Source: Arthrobacter frigidicola
GTDB taxonomy: Bacteria; Actinomycetota; Actinomycetes; Actinomycetales; Micrococcaceae
Length of the DNA stretch: 64,000 bases
Direction of reading: 5' to 3'
Assembly (NCBI GenBank): GCA_003602285.1
Contig: QZVU01000007.1
Coordinates: 124,001 to 188,000 of the forward strand
Shown one piece after another: positions 19,487 to 30,051 of this stretch. The notes beneath the pieces were generated by a model, which was not told where the DNA came from, did no database searches, and saw only the letters and a program-made list of their open reading frames with translations. Numbering within the stretch: the stretch's first letter is position 1; every line of letters begins with the position of its first letter. Made by a program: the position numbers and the translations under genes.

Positions 19487-20773
19487 TCAGCCGCGGGTGC
19501 CCGGCCGATCCCGCCGCCGGAGCACGACGGCACGGCCCGCAACGCCGACAGCGAGGATCGCCGTCATGGTCAGCACCGACGTCACGGGCAGGGTGAACGC
19601 CAGCAGCAGGCACCCCGCGGCGCCGACGACATTCAGGATCTTCGGTGCGTACCACTGGCGCTCGGTCAGCGTAAAGGCCGCGGCATTCGCCACCGCGTAG
19701 TACAGCAGCACGCCGAAGCTCGAGAATCCGACGACGGTGAGCACATCCGTGGTCAGCAGCAGGACAATCACGACGACGGCGGTGGCGGTATCGGCCGCCC
19801 ACGGCACCCCAAACCGGGACCAGATCCCAGCGAGAGCCCGGGGCAGGTCGCCCTCCCGGGCCATGGCGAGGGTCGTGCGGCCAACCCCGGCGATGAGCGC
19901 CAGCAGGGCACCGAGGCTCGCCAGGGCGGCGGCGAGCGTCACCGCCAGCACCGCGGTCCCGGCGGCGCTTCCTCCGGGCCCGCCGCCGGCGTCCCCGGCC
20001 GCCAGGACGGCGTCTCGCAGGGGTGCCGCGGAATCGCCCAGCGGCCCGGCGCCCAGGGCGTTGAGCAGCGCGGCGGCAAGGACAAGGTAGAGCACGAGCG
20101 TGAATCCGAGGGCACCGAAGATCGCCCGTGGAATGTTCTTGCCGGGCTCGCGCACCTCCTCGCCCATGGTGGCGATGCGGGCATACCCGGCGAACGCGAA
20201 GAACAGCAGCCCGGCCGCCTGAAGCACGCCCCACGGTCCTCCGGCCGGCGGCGTCCACGGCTGCGGGGCCGACGGTGCGGCAAAGGCCACGACGGCGGCG
20301 AAGGCCAGGACCGGCACCACCAGGGCGACGACGGCCCGCGTCATCAGCGCGGTCCGGGTGACGCCGAGCAGGTTGACTGCCGTCAGCCCCACGACGGCGG
20401 CAACCGCGGCCGCGGTCTCGTACCCGGGGGCGGCGTACAGCCCGAAGGTGAAGGCCATGGCCGCGCAGGAGGCCAGCTTGCCCGTAACGAAGCTCCAGCC
20501 GGCGATGAAGCCGGGCCACGGGCCGAGCTGGCGCCTGCCGTAGATGTAGGTGCCGCCGCTTGAGGGATGCACGGTGGCCAGGGCGGCGCTGGCGGCGGCG
20601 TTGCAGTAGGCGATAAATCCGGCCAGCACGACGGCGGCGGGAAGCAGGCTGCCGGCGGCCGCCGCGGCCGGACCGAAGACGACGAAGACGCCGGCACCGA
20701 TCATCGACCCGATGCCAACGGTTGTGGCATCGAATCCGCCCATTGAACGCCGCAGCCCCGGAACGTTGCTCAT
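19487..20773 (-). CDS. APC family amino acid permease
   Basis: A 428-residue integral membrane transporter of the amino acid-polyamine-organocation superfamily. The signature GIGSMIGAGVFVVFGP in the first helix (unwound substrate-binding segment) is clear, and about eleven to twelve hydrophobic segments follow. I start it at MSNVPGLRRSMGGFD, where a GAGAGGG ribosome-binding site is present; the frame is open 45 codons further upstream but without membrane-protein character. The substrate cannot be assigned. It is divergent from aspS. Confidence 0.85.
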   Translation of the reverse strand: MSNVPGLRRSMGGFDATTVGIGSMIGAGVFVVFGPAAAAAGSLLPAAVVLAGFIAYCNAAASAALATVHPSSGGTYIYGRRQLGPWPGFIAGWSFVTGKLASCAAMAFTFGLYAAPGYETAAAVAAVVGLTAVNLLGVTRTALMTRAVVALVVPVLAFAAVVAFAAPSAPQPWTPPAGGPWGVLQAAGLLFFAFAGYARIATMGEEVREPGKNIPRAIFGALGFTLVLYLVLAAALLNALGAGPLGDSAAPLRDAVLAAGDAGGGPGGSAAGTAVLAVTLAAALASLGALLALIAGVGRTTLAMAREGDLPRALAGIWSRFGVPWAADTATAVVVIVLLLTTDVLTVVGFSSFGVLLYYAVANAAAFTLTERQWYAPKILNVVGAAGCLLLAFTLPVTSVLTMTAILAVGVAGRAVVLRRRDRPGTRG

Positions 20774-20955
20774 CTTTCGTGCCCTCTCGTGGAATGCGGC
20801 CCGGTGGCACCGGACCGCCGTGCCGGGCAGGACCGCCGGCCAAAGGCGCGGCTGCTGGCCGGGACAGCTGCGGTGGACCGGTAAACTCGGACACGTTTGA
20901 TCTAACACTAGGCAGGTGAACCTTCGCCTGCGGTACTTCTGTAGGAAGGAATGCT

Positions 20956-22764
20956 GTGCTGCGCACGCATGAACTCGGCTCGCTCGGATCCGGGCACATT
21001 GGACAGACCGTCACCCTGACCGGCTGGGTGGCCCGGCGCCGAGACCACGGCGGCGTTGCCTTCCTCGACCTTCGGGACGCCTCGGGCGTGGCCCAGGTCG
21101 TCGTCCGCGAGGAGGAGGTCTTCTCCACCCTCCGCAACGAGTACGTCCTGCAGATCACCGGCACCGTGCAGAAGCGGCCGGAGGGCAATGAGAACCCCGC
21201 CCTGGCCACCGGCGAGATCGAGGTCATGGCCGACCAGGTCGTCGTGCTCAACACCGCCGACCCGCTGCCGTTCCAGATCGACGAGCACGTCGAGGTCGGC
21301 GAAGAGGCCCGCCTGAAGCACCGCTACCTCGACCTGCGCCGCCCCGCGCCGCAGAAGAACCTGCGCCTGCGCTCGGAGGCCAGCCGGGTGGCCCGCGAAC
21401 TGCTTCACGCCGACGGCTACGTCGAAATCGAGACTCCGACCCTCACCCGCTCCACCCCCGAGGGTGCGCGCGACTTCCTGGTGCCCGCCCGCCTCGCACC
21501 GGGCTCCTGGTACGCCCTGCCCCAGTCGCCGCAGCTGTTCAAGCAGCTGCTGCAGGTCGGCGGGTTCGAGAAGTACTACCAGATCGCGCGCTGCTACCGC
21601 GACGAGGACTTCCGCGCCGACCGCCAGCCCGAGTTCACCCAGCTCGATATCGAGGCCAGCTTCGTCGAGGAGGACGACATCATCGCCCTCGGCGAGCAGC
21701 TAATCACCCGGCTGTGGAAGCTCATCGACGTCGAAATCCCCACGCCGATCCGCCGGATGACCTACGCCGACGCCATGGCCAAGTACGGCTCCGACAAGCC
21801 CGACCTGCGCTTCGGGCTCGAGCTCACCGAACTCACCGAGTTCTTCAAGGACACCGGCTTCGGCGTCTTCAAGGCACCCTACGTCGGCGCCGTCGTCATG
21901 CCCGGGGGAGCCTCCCAGCCCCGCCGCACGCTCGACGCCTGGCAGGAATTCGCCAAGCAGCGCGGCGCCAAGGGCCTCGCCTACGTGCTCATTGACGACG
22001 ACGGCAGCCTGCGCGGCCCGGTCGCAAAGAACCTCAACGACGCCGAACGCGAGGGCCTCGCCGCCGCGGTCGGCGCGAACCCGGGTGACTGCATCTTCTT
22101 CGCCGCCGGTGAGAAGACGTCCTCCCGCGCCCTGCTCGGCGCAGCACGCGTCGAGATCGGCCACCGGACCGGGCTGATCAAGGACGGCGACTGGGCCTTC
22201 GTTTGGGTGGTCGACGCTCCCATGTTCGAACCAGCCTCCGCCGCCGTAGCCGCGGGTGACGTCGCCGTCGGCGCGGGGGCCTGGACCGCGGTGCACCACG
22301 CGTTCACCTCGCCCAAGCCCGAGTTCCTGGACACCTTCGACACCGATCCCGAGAACGCATTGGCCTACGCCTACGACATCGTCTGCAACGGCAACGAGCT
22401 CGGCGGCGGCTCCATCCGTATCCACCGGCGCGACGTGCAGGAGCGCGTCTTCGCCGTCATGGGCCTGAGCGCCGAGGAGGCCCAGGAGAAGTTCGGGTTC
22501 CTGCTCGAAGGCTTCAAATACGGCGCGCCTCCCCACGGCGGCATCGCGCTGGGCTGGGACCGGGTCGTCTCGCTGCTCGCGGGCACCGACTCGATCCGCG
22601 ACGTCATCGCGTTCCCGAAGTCCGGCGGCGGCTACGATCCGCTGACCGCCGCTCCGGCGCCGATCACGCCCCAGCAGCGCAAGGAAGCCGGAGTGGACGC
22701 CCGTCCGAAGTCGGCCGAACCGACCAAGCCGGCCGAAGGCAAGACCGCACCGGCGGAGGCCTAG
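20956..22764 (+). CDS. aspS: aspartate--tRNA ligase
   Basis: Class II synthetase of the long bacterial type, 602 residues, with a GTG start ([10 protein letters not shown]). The N-terminal OB-fold anticodon domain has [19 protein letters not shown]. Motif 2 region [20 protein letters not shown] is visible in part, the bacterial GAD insertion lies in the middle, and motif 3 is [10 protein letters not shown]. The last 35 residues are Lys/Ala/Pro-rich. GTG is preceded by AGGAAGGA. Whether it discriminates tRNA-Asp from tRNA-Asn cannot be told here. Confidence 0.95.
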   Translation: MLRTHELGSLGSGHIGQTVTLTGWVARRRDHGGVAFLDLRDASGVAQVVVREEEVFSTLRNEYVLQITGTVQKRPEGNENPALATGEIEVMADQVVVLNTADPLPFQIDEHVEVGEEARLKHRYLDLRRPAPQKNLRLRSEASRVARELLHADGYVEIETPTLTRSTPEGARDFLVPARLAPGSWYALPQSPQLFKQLLQVGGFEKYYQIARCYRDEDFRADRQPEFTQLDIEASFVEEDDIIALGEQLITRLWKLIDVEIPTPIRRMTYADAMAKYGSDKPDLRFGLELTELTEFFKDTGFGVFKAPYVGAVVMPGGASQPRRTLDAWQEFAKQRGAKGLAYVLIDDDGSLRGPVAKNLNDAEREGLAAAVGANPGDCIFFAAGEKTSSRALLGAARVEIGHRTGLIKDGDWAFVWVVDAPMFEPASAAVAAGDVAVGAGAWTAVHHAFTSPKPEFLDTFDTDPENALAYAYDIVCNGNELGGGSIRIHRRDVQERVFAVMGLSAEEAQEKFGFLLEGFKYGAPPHGGIALGWDRVVSLLAGTDSIRDVIAFPKSGGGYDPLTAAPAPITPQQRKEAGVDARPKSAEPTKPAEGKTAPAEA

Positions 22765-22788
22765 TCCCCGGCCCGGGGAACCGACACC

Positions 22789-22833
22789 CGGCCTCCGGCG
22801 TCGCCCGCCGGTTCGGCCTCCGGCGTCGCCCGC
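22789..22833. repeat. 25-nt-period direct repeat after aspS
   Basis: The 20-nt string CGGCCTCCGGCGTCGCCCGC occurs at 22789-22808 and exactly again at 22814-22833, with 5 nt between. It lies in the 740-nt non-coding stretch between aspS and ribM. No protein-coding potential is evident there. Confidence 0.85.
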
Positions 22834-22897
22834 TCGGTTTCCTAGCCCACGACCTAGGGGACCCGTCGCGCGGCCTCCAGGGCCAGCCCGCTCGATT

Positions 22898-22944
22898 CTG
22901 CAGCTCACCACGTTACGCGGCTGGGAAAGCGTGGTGAGCTGCAG
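22898..22944. repeat. perfect 15-bp inverted repeat (hairpin or REP-like unit)
   Basis: CTGCAGCTCACCACG at 22898-22912 is matched exactly by its reverse complement at 22930-22944, with a 17-nt loop. It could terminate aspS transcription, but it lies 130 nt downstream and has only three T residues after it. A dispersed palindromic element is also possible. Confidence 0.85.
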
Positions 22945-23234
22945 TTTCGGCGCGGGGGAGCGGGGACGCCCGGGGGCCCTCGATCGCGCCGGCAGGCCCC
23001 CCCCCGGGCGTACCCGCATCGCGTCCGCATTGGGTGTGCCGTTCGCCACAACTCCACGTTGAAAAGGGCACGTGAATTGCCGGTTCGGGAGGCAGTAGCG
23101 GGGCCGGATGCCGGATTTCTCGCGGTTCTTCCGTCTTCGACGGCCGCGGCCCGTCGGAAACAGCGGCCGGTCGTCACGGGGAGGGAAATAACGCGGCCAC
23201 CTCCCGCGTTGTGGAAGAATCATACAAGTACGTG

Positions 23235-23371
23235 CTCCGGGGTCGGTGTAATTCCGAACCGGCGGTGATAGTCCGCGACCCGGTGGTTACTGCGCATCCG
23301 CGCAGGAGCCCTCGGTTGAGCCGGTGAAATTCCGGCACCGACAGTTAAAGTCTGGATGGGAGAAGCACGAA
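23235..23371 (+). promoter_or_regulatory. FMN riboswitch (RFN element)
   Basis: All conserved RFN blocks can be read in order: GGGGTCGGTGTAATTCCGAAC, CGGCGGTGATAGTCCGCGACC, then a variable arm, GGTTGAGCCGGTGAAATTCC, GGCACCGACAGTTAAAGTC and GGATGGGAGAAG (each given in part). It lies 132 nt upstream of the ribM start. FMN binding normally shuts off riboflavin transport or synthesis genes, so the whole downstream rib operon is expected to be FMN-repressed. Confidence 0.96.
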
Positions 23372-23416
23372 CAGCAGGACGCCACCGACGCGTCCCCTTT
23401 CTTCGGGGGCTGCGCC

Positions 23417-23442
23417 GCGGAGGTCAACGCTGGCACCTCCGC
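23417..23442 (+). promoter_or_regulatory. hairpin in the riboswitch expression platform
   Basis: An 8-bp perfect stem (GCGGAGGT with ACCTCCGC, 10-nt loop) lies between the FMN aptamer and ribM. A second short stem (TCCCC/GGGGG around 23393-23409) precedes it. Neither has a T tract, so control of translation or Rho-dependent termination is more likely than intrinsic termination. The switching mechanism is inferred. Confidence 0.45.
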
Positions 23443-23503
23443 CACGCGTGGGCTGTCCTTCCCGCTGTCGTCACCCCGAGCCGTTGAAACGGTAAGGAAC
23501 GAC

Positions 23504-24196
23504 ATGGATTTTCTGCAGTGGCTCTTCGAAGCCCGCATCCCCGTAGGCAACAGCTCCCTGCTCCTGCGTGAGGTCATTGGAAACGTCTTCGGTCTGCTCA
23601 GCGTCCTCGGCGGCATGCGCCGCAAGGTCTGGGCCTGGCCCGTCGGCATCGTGGGGAACGTCCTGCTCCTGACGGTGTTCCTCGGCTCGGCCTTCGGCGG
23701 AGCAGGCGCTGTGAGCCTCCTCGGCCAGGCCGGCCGACAGATCATGTTCATCGCTGTCTCCGTCTACGGCTGGCGCCAGTGGCAGGCAGGCCGGCAGGCG
23801 GCCGGCTCGGCCGTGACCCCCCGCTGGGCCTCCGGCCGCGCCCGCGTCGGGCTCGTCGCCGGGATGATCCTGGGCACCGTCGCCCTCACCCCGCTGTTCC
23901 GGGCCCTCGGCTCGTACGAGCCGGTGTGGGCCGATGCCTGGACCTTCGTCGGCTCCCTGCTTGCCACCTTCGGCATGGCCAAGGGCTGGGTCGAATTCTG
24001 GCTGATCTGGGTCGCCGTCGACATCGTCGGGGTGCCCCTGCTCTTCAGTGCCGGCTACTACGCCAGCGCCGTCATGTACCTGATTTACGGCGCCTTCACC
24101 ATCATCGGCTTCGCCGTGTGGACCCGCGAGCGCCGGCGGGCCGACGCCGACCGCCTCACCGTCCCGCTTGGCGCCCCCGTGAAGCAGGCGCAGTGA
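23504..24196 (+). CDS. ribM: riboflavin transporter, PnuC-like RibM/PnuX
   Basis: A 230-residue membrane protein of the PnuC family with about seven hydrophobic segments and the family features GNVFGLLSVLGGMRRKVWAWPVGI and WVAVDIVGVPL. PnuC proteins usually import nicotinamide riboside, but actinobacterial members behind an FMN riboswitch (RibM/PnuX) import riboflavin, and this gene has that arrangement. ATG 23504 with AAGGA 6 nt upstream is the start; the frame is open further upstream only through the riboswitch. It overlaps ribD by 4 nt (GTGA). Confidence 0.88.
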   Translation: MDFLQWLFEARIPVGNSSLLLREVIGNVFGLLSVLGGMRRKVWAWPVGIVGNVLLLTVFLGSAFGGAGAVSLLGQAGRQIMFIAVSVYGWRQWQAGRQAAGSAVTPRWASGRARVGLVAGMILGTVALTPLFRALGSYEPVWADAWTFVGSLLATFGMAKGWVEFWLIWVAVDIVGVPLLFSAGYYASAVMYLIYGAFTIIGFAVWTRERRRADADRLTVPLGAPVKQAQ

Positions 24197-25461
24197 CGCC
24201 AGCAGCACCGGCGTCCACACCGCAGGGCCCGGCCGGTCCCAACCCGGCCGAGGCCCGGGCGATGGAGCACGCCCTCGAGCTCGCAGCGCAGGGAGTACGG
24301 GGCGCCAACCCTCTGGTCGGCGCGGTCGTGCTGAGCCCCGAAGGGCAGGTGCTCGGCTCCGGGTACCACCGCGGGGCCGGTACGCCCCACGCCGAGGTCG
24401 CCGCACTGGCCGACGCCCGCTCCCGCGGCGCCGACCCGACCGGCGGCACCATGGTGGTCACGCTGGAGCCCTGCAACCACCAGGGCCGCACCGGCCCCTG
24501 CTCGGCCGCCATCGCCGAGGCCGGGATCCGCCGGGTGGTTTTCGCCGCCTCCGACCGCACGGCCCAGGCCGCCGGAGGGGCCCGCTGGCTTCGAGACCGC
24601 GGCGTCGAGACCGACGGCGGCCTCCGCCAGGCGCAGTCGGAACACCTCAACGCCCGGTGGCTTCGCGCCACCGCCGAATCAAGGCCCTTCGTCACCCTGA
24701 AGACCGCGTCGAGCCTCGACGGACGGGTCGCGGCTGCCGACGGCACGAGCCAGTGGATCACCGGCAACAAGGCCCGCGCCGACGGCCACGCCATCCGCGC
24801 CCGGGTCGACGCCGTCCTCGCCGGCACCGGCACGGTGCTCGCCGACAACCCGCGCCTGACCGCCCGACCGGTCCCCACGGACGACGCCGCCGGTGCTGCC
24901 GCCGGCAGCACGCCCCCGGCCCAGCCGCTGCGCGCCGTCATGGGACTGCGCCCGGTGCCTCAGGACGCCGCCGTGCGCGGCCCGGGCTTCCTCCAGCTGG
25001 CCACCCACGATGTCCCCACGGCGCTGGCCGAACTGCACGGCCGCGGCGTCCGGCACGTCCTCGTCGAGGGAGGCCCCGGAATCGCCGGGGCGTTCCTGGC
25101 GGCCGGGGCCGTGGATGAACTCGTCAGCTACATCGCGCCGGTGGTGCTGGGGGAGGGGACGCCGATGTTCCCCCCGGTCGGCGTGCCCACGCTGGCCGCC
25201 GCGCACCGGTGGATCCCCGACCCGGCCGGCGGAGGCGCCGTCACCCAGCTCGGGCCGGACGTGCGCCTGCGCCTGCGCCCCGCCGGCGACGGCAATGACG
25301 GCGACAACGACAACGACGGCGACGACGACCCCGCCGCAGCCGGTCGCACCGCAGTCGACCGCACCGCAGCCGCAAGCAACACCTCCGCGAGCAACACCAC
25401 CGCCGGCATGACGACCGACACACCGGCAACCCCGTCCGCCCCCCAGCACAACCAGGAGTAA
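24193..25461 (+). CDS. ribD: bifunctional riboflavin deaminase/reductase RibD
   Basis: Second and third steps of riboflavin synthesis: deamination and then side-chain reduction of the pyrimidine intermediate. The deaminase zinc site is His66-Ala-Glu (TPHAEVA) with Cys94 and Cys103 (EPCNHQGRTGPC). The reductase domain starts at RPFVTLKTASSLDGR and ends near residue 360 with VDELVSYIAPVVLGEG and the terminal strands. The last 60 residues are an unusual low-complexity tail rich in Asp/Gly/Asn, then Ala/Thr/Ser. It starts with GTG, overlapping ribM by 4 nt. Confidence 0.94.
   Translation: MTPAAPASTPQGPAGPNPAEARAMEHALELAAQGVRGANPLVGAVVLSPEGQVLGSGYHRGAGTPHAEVAALADARSRGADPTGGTMVVTLEPCNHQGRTGPCSAAIAEAGIRRVVFAASDRTAQAAGGARWLRDRGVETDGGLRQAQSEHLNARWLRATAESRPFVTLKTASSLDGRVAAADGTSQWITGNKARADGHAIRARVDAVLAGTGTVLADNPRLTARPVPTDDAAGAAAGSTPPAQPLRAVMGLRPVPQDAAVRGPGFLQLATHDVPTALAELHGRGVRHVLVEGGPGIAGAFLAAGAVDELVSYIAPVVLGEGTPMFPPVGVPTLAAAHRWIPDPAGGGAVTQLGPDVRLRLRPAGDGNDGDNDNDGDDDPAAAGRTAVDRTAAASNTSASNTTAGMTTDTPATPSAPQHNQE
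25454..25458 (+). promoter_or_regulatory. ribosome-binding site fixing the ribE start
   Basis: AGGAG lies in the last codons of ribD, 6 nt before the ATC codon at 25465. An in-frame TAA at 25459-25461 closes the frame just upstream, so translation of ribE must begin after it. The spacing points to ATC 25465 as the initiation codon. Confidence 0.7.
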
Positions 25462-25464
25462 GCC

Positions 25465-26087
25465 ATCTTCACCGGAATCGTTTCAGAACAGGGACGCGTC
25501 GTCTCCCTTGACCTCGCCCCCGACGGGGAAAGCGCGGTGCTCGTCTTTGAGGCGGCAGCCACCGGCACCGACCTCACCCCGGGCGCCTCCATCGCCGTCA
25601 ACGGGGTCTGCCTCACGGCGGTCCAGCTCGACGGCGCCCGGGTGGCGGTCGACGTCATGGGCGAGACCCTGCGCCGCACCACCACCGGCACCCTCACGCC
25701 GGGGGCCGCGGTGAACCTCGAACGCTGCGTCCCCGCCGGGGGCCGGCTCGACGGGCACGTCGTCCAGGGCCACGTCGACGGTCTCGGCGTGCTGCGCGAA
25801 CGCGAAGACCTCGGGGCGTGGCACCGCCTCCGCTTCTCGCTGCCCGCCTCCCTGGCCCGCTATGCGGCCGAGAAGGGGTCGATCGCGATCGACGGCGTCT
25901 CCCTGACGGTGACCGCGGTCAGCGCCCCCGAGGAGCAGGACCCCTGGTTCGAGGTGGGCCTGATCCCCACCACCCTGGCGGAGACCGGCCTCGGCACCAA
26001 GGTGCCCGGCGATTCGGTCAACCTGGAGATGGACGTGCTGGCCAAGTACACCGAACGCCTGCTCGGCTTCGCCCGCGGAGCGGCGAC

Positions 26088-26091
<4 letters not shown>
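25465..26091 (+). CDS. ribE: riboflavin synthase alpha chain, with an apparent ATC start
   Basis: Last step of riboflavin synthesis: dismutation of two 6,7-dimethyl-8-ribityllumazine molecules. Two lumazine-binding repeats are visible, each with a VNGVCLTAV or IDGVSLTVT strand, and the [10 protein letters not shown] motif. Riboflavin synthases begin MFTGIV. Here the bases read ATC-TTC-ACC-GGA-ATC-GTT, so the first codon is ATC instead of ATG. No ATG, GTG or TTG occurs in frame between the upstream TAA and codon 25 (GTG 25537). Starting at that GTG would remove the conserved N-terminus. From ATC the protein has 208 residues, normal length. Either initiation is non-canonical or one base is wrong. 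Confidence 0.9.
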
Positions 26092-27247
<1,156 letters not shown>

Positions 27248-27257
27248 CCGCCGGCTC

Positions 27258-27289
27258 GGGGGCGGAGGTATTTGTCACACCCCGCCCCC
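27258..27289 (+). terminator. GC-rich hairpin between ribH and hisE
   Basis: GGGGGCGG (27258-27265) pairs with CCGCCCCC (27282-27289) around a 16-nt loop, 10 nt after the ribH stop. It would separate the rib operon from the his genes. There is no T tract, so its strength as an intrinsic terminator is doubtful. Confidence 0.4.
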
Positions 27290-27317
27290 CGGATGCGGAA
27301 CCCGGCGGGGAACCCAG

Positions 27318-27323
27318 TAACGT
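27318..27323 (+). promoter_or_regulatory. -10 box of hisE, possible leaderless start
   Basis: TAACGT lies 7 nt before the hisE GTG. This is consistent with transcription beginning at the start codon. No clear -35 element is seen. Confidence 0.4.
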
Positions 27324-27330
27324 TGGCACG

Positions 27331-27594
27331 GTGAAAACCTTTGATTCCCTCTTCGAGGAGCTCAGCGCGAAGGCCGCCGCCCGCCCCGCCGGGTCCAAGA
27401 CCGTGGCCGAACTTGACTCCGGCGTCCACGGAATCGGCAAGAAGGTCGTCGAGGAAGCCGCCGAGGTGTGGATGGCCGCCGAGTACGAGTCGAACGAGAA
27501 TGCCGCCGAAGAGATCTCCCAGCTGCTCTACCACCTGCAGGTCCTGATGCTCGCCAAGGGCCTGACGCTCCAGGACGTCTACAAGCATCTGTAG
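27331..27594 (+). CDS. hisE: phosphoribosyl-ATP pyrophosphatase
   Basis: Second step of histidine synthesis: hydrolysis of PR-ATP to PR-AMP. It is an 87-residue all-alpha protein with the typical [19 protein letters not shown] helix and [15 protein letters not shown], carrying the acidic Mg-binding residues (EExxE...). It starts with GTG. It is a free-standing HisE; hisI is separate, 2.4 kb downstream. hisG follows after 55 nt. Confidence 0.95.
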   Translation: MKTFDSLFEELSAKAAARPAGSKTVAELDSGVHGIGKKVVEEAAEVWMAAEYESNENAAEEISQLLYHLQVLMLAKGLTLQDVYKHL

Positions 27595-27649
27595 CCGCAC
27601 CGCGGCGCTGATCCCAGACCCTCATTCTCTTCGAGCGAAAGACTCCCCA

Positions 27650-28495
27650 ATGCTTCGAGTAGCAGTACCCAACAAGGGCGCGCTGTCCGAATCGGCGACC
27701 GCCATGCTGGCCGAGGCCGGTTACCGCCAGCGCCGCGATCCCCGCGAGCTGGTCCTGGTTGACCCGGACAACGACATCGAATTCTTCTTTCTCCGCCCCC
27801 GCGACATCGCCGTGTACGTCGGCTCCGGCACCCTCGACGTCGGCATCACCGGCCGCGACCTGCTGCTCGACGCGCAGGTCAAGGCCGAGGAGCTCCTGCA
27901 GCTCGGCTTCGGTGCCTCCACCTTCCGCTTCGCCGGGCCGGTGGGAGACTTCTCCTCCCTCGAGGAGCTCTCCGGCAAGCGCCTGGCCACCAGCTACGAC
28001 GGGCTGCTGCGGGACTACCTCACCGAGCGCGGTGTGGACGCCACAGTGGTCCGCCTCGACGGCGCCGTGGAGTCCTCGGTGCGCCTCGGGGTGGCCGACG
28101 CCATCGCCGACGTCGTCGAAACCGGGACCACCCTCAAGGCCGCCGGGATGGAGATCTTCGGTGAGCCCATCCTGCGCAGCGAGGCGGTCCTGATCGGCCG
28201 TGCCGAGGGCGAGGCGCCCGCCGGGCTCGACGTCCTCCTGCGCCGGCTGCAGGGCGTGCTCGTGGCCCGGCAGTACGTGATGATGGATTACGACATCCGC
28301 AAGGAACTCGTCGACGAGGCCGCCGCCCTCACCCCGGGCCTCGAGTCGCCCACCATCTCCCCGCTGCGCGACTCCGACTGGGTGGCCGTGCGCTCCATGA
28401 TCAAGCGCAACCAGACCAACCAGGTGATGGATGAGCTCTACGAGCTGGGCGCGCGCGCCATCCTCGTCAGTACCATCCACGCCTGCAGGATCTAG
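27650..28495 (+). CDS. hisG: ATP phosphoribosyltransferase (long form)
   Basis: First committed step of histidine synthesis. It is 281 residues, the long, hexameric form with a C-terminal ACT-like regulatory domain ([21 protein letters not shown] onward) that usually binds histidine for feedback inhibition. The N-terminal [13 protein letters not shown], the [17 protein letters not shown] segment and the PRPP-binding [14 protein letters not shown] motif are clear. Confidence 0.96.
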   Translation: MLRVAVPNKGALSESATAMLAEAGYRQRRDPRELVLVDPDNDIEFFFLRPRDIAVYVGSGTLDVGITGRDLLLDAQVKAEELLQLGFGASTFRFAGPVGDFSSLEELSGKRLATSYDGLLRDYLTERGVDATVVRLDGAVESSVRLGVADAIADVVETGTTLKAAGMEIFGEPILRSEAVLIGRAEGEAPAGLDVLLRRLQGVLVARQYVMMDYDIRKELVDEAAALTPGLESPTISPLRDSDWVAVRSMIKRNQTNQVMDELYELGARAILVSTIHACRI

Positions 28496-28504
28496 GGGGC
28501 TTCC

Positions 28505-29275
28505 ATGGCTGTCGCAATCCGTGTCATCCCCTGCCTCGACGTCGACGCTGGCCGCGTGGTGAAAGGCGTGAAGTTCGAGGACCTCCGCGACGCCGGTGAC
28601 CCGGTGGAGCTGGCCCACCGCTACGACCGCGCCGGCGCGGACGAACTGACCTTCCTCGATGTCACCGCGTCCTCCTCCCAGCGGGAGACCACCTTCGACG
28701 TCGTCGGCCGCACCGCCGAAGAGGTCTTCATCCCGCTGACCGTCGGGGGAGGGGTCCGCAGCACCGCCGACGTCGACCGGCTGCTGCGCTACGGCGCGGA
28801 CAAGGCGTCGATCAACACCGCAGCCGTGGCGGAGCCGGCCCTCATCGACGACATCACCCGGCACTTCGGCTCCCAGGTGCTGGTCCTCTCCCTCGACGCG
28901 CGCCGCACGCGGGACACGCAGACGCCGTCGGGCTTCGAGGTGACCACGCATGGCGGGCGCACCGGCACCGGGATCGACGCCGTCGCCTGGGCGCGGGAAG
29001 CCGCCGACCGCGGGGTAGGGGAGATCCTGCTCAACTCCATCGACGCCGACGGCACCAAGGACGGTTTCGACCTCGAACTGATCCGCGCGGTCCGCGCGGC
29101 GGTCGGGGTGCCGCTGATCGCCTCGGGCGGAGCGGGCGCACCGGAGCACTTTCCGCCGGCCGTGGCGGCCGGGGCCGATGCGGTGCTGGCGGCCTCGATC
29201 TTCCACTTCGGGCCTCCCGACGCCATCGCGCAGGTCAAGAAGGCCATCCGGGACGCCGGGTACCCCGTCCGCTGA
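28505..29275 (+). CDS. hisF: imidazole glycerol phosphate synthase, cyclase subunit HisF
   Basis: Beta-alpha barrel that joins HisH-derived ammonia to PRFAR, yielding imidazole glycerol phosphate and AICAR. The N-terminal catalytic [14 protein letters not shown] (Asp in LDV) and TFLDVTAS are present, with phosphate-binding [10 protein letters not shown] and [12 protein letters not shown]. The second catalytic Asp is in [14 protein letters not shown]. Length is 256 residues. hisH is not nearby. Confidence 0.97.
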   Translation: MAVAIRVIPCLDVDAGRVVKGVKFEDLRDAGDPVELAHRYDRAGADELTFLDVTASSSQRETTFDVVGRTAEEVFIPLTVGGGVRSTADVDRLLRYGADKASINTAAVAEPALIDDITRHFGSQVLVLSLDARRTRDTQTPSGFEVTTHGGRTGTGIDAVAWAREAADRGVGEILLNSIDADGTKDGFDLELIRAVRAAVGVPLIASGGAGAPEHFPPAVAAGADAVLAASIFHFGPPDAIAQVKKAIRDAGYPVR

Positions 29276-29276
29276 G

Positions 29277-29325
29277 ACCCGACCTTCACGCGCCGGCTGC
29301 CGGCGGCAAGGGTGGATTCGGGATC
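29277..29325. terminator. possible bidirectional terminator between convergent genes
   Basis: The 52-nt gap between hisF and the convergent TIGR03085 gene folds into a compound structure. An outer CCCGA/TCGGG pairing encloses an inner CGCCG/CGGCG hairpin. There is no T tract. Position between convergent genes is the main support. Confidence 0.35.
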
Positions 29326-29327
29326 GG

Positions 29328-29972
29328 TCAGGGCCCGACGTCGGCGCTCTCGAGCAGCGCGACCGCGTCGGGCCGGCCCTCGAAGGTGACCAGCGCCTGC
29401 CGCCGCCGCCCGTGGGCGTGGAGGAGCAGCTCGGAGGGTTCGCCGACGATCGCCACCGACACCGGCGCGCGGCGCGCCACATGGCGGGGCCCGTCGGGGC
29501 GCACCAGCACGACGCCGACGTCCACCCCGCGGTAGAGCAGGGCTGCGCGCTTGATCAGTTCGGTCCACAGCGTCGACGAGTACCCCTCATCGAGGGCCCG
29601 CGGCGCCCACCGGGTTCCGGCCCGCCGGACATCCTCGGTGTGGACGAAATACTCAACGAGGTTCGCATTCCGGGCGATCCCGCCGATCCGCAGGGGGGAC
29701 AGCGCGGGAGGCCCGGCGCGGAACTTCTCCACCAGCGCGGTGTAGTCCTCGGGGGCCGCGGCGGCCTCGGCCGTCCTGCGCACCGCCCGGTCCGCGGCCG
29801 GCGCCAGCGGCTTCACCATCAGGCCAAGCCCGTGGGCCGGCCGGTGCTCGCGCAGGTACAGGTGGGCCGCGAGTTCCCGGGTCCGCCACCCGTCGCAGAG
29901 CGTGGGAGAGTCCGGGCCTGCCGCCATCAGCGTTTCGGCCAGAACCTCGCGGGACGGAGTTACATAGCGCAT
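29328..29972 (-). CDS. TIGR03085 family metal-binding protein (DinB/maleylpyruvate isomerase-like)
   Basis: A 214-residue protein with the actinobacterial TIGR03085 pattern: [21 protein letters not shown] near the N-terminus, with the metal-ligand His in [10 protein letters not shown], and [12 protein letters not shown] in the middle. Related families use mycothiol and a metal. The specific reaction is unknown. I chose ATG 29972 because a TAGCTT -10 box ends about 8 nt before it. ATG 29990 is in frame but lies inside that promoter region. Confidence 0.8.
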   Translation of the reverse strand: MRYVTPSREVLAETLMAAGPDSPTLCDGWRTRELAAHLYLREHRPAHGLGLMVKPLAPAADRAVRRTAEAAAAPEDYTALVEKFRAGPPALSPLRIGGIARNANLVEYFVHTEDVRRAGTRWAPRALDEGYSSTLWTELIKRAALLYRGVDVGVVLVRPDGPRHVARRAPVSVAIVGEPSELLLHAHGRRRQALVTFEGRPDAVALLESADVGP

Positions 29973-30037
29973 CACTGGAAAAGCTAGCATGAAGCGGCTC
30001 CCGCGGGGGCGCTGCGCGGGGCGCGTTGGTGCGGCAC

Positions 30038-30043
30038 TAGAAT
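30038..30043 (+). promoter_or_regulatory. -10 box of hisI, probable leaderless start
   Basis: TAGAAT ends 8 nt before the hisI ATG, the same spacing class as at pdxT. It would start the hisI-trpE-trpC transcript essentially at the start codon, leaving no room for a trp leader peptide attenuator upstream of trpE. Confidence 0.6.
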
Positions 30044-30051
30044 TGGTTCCG

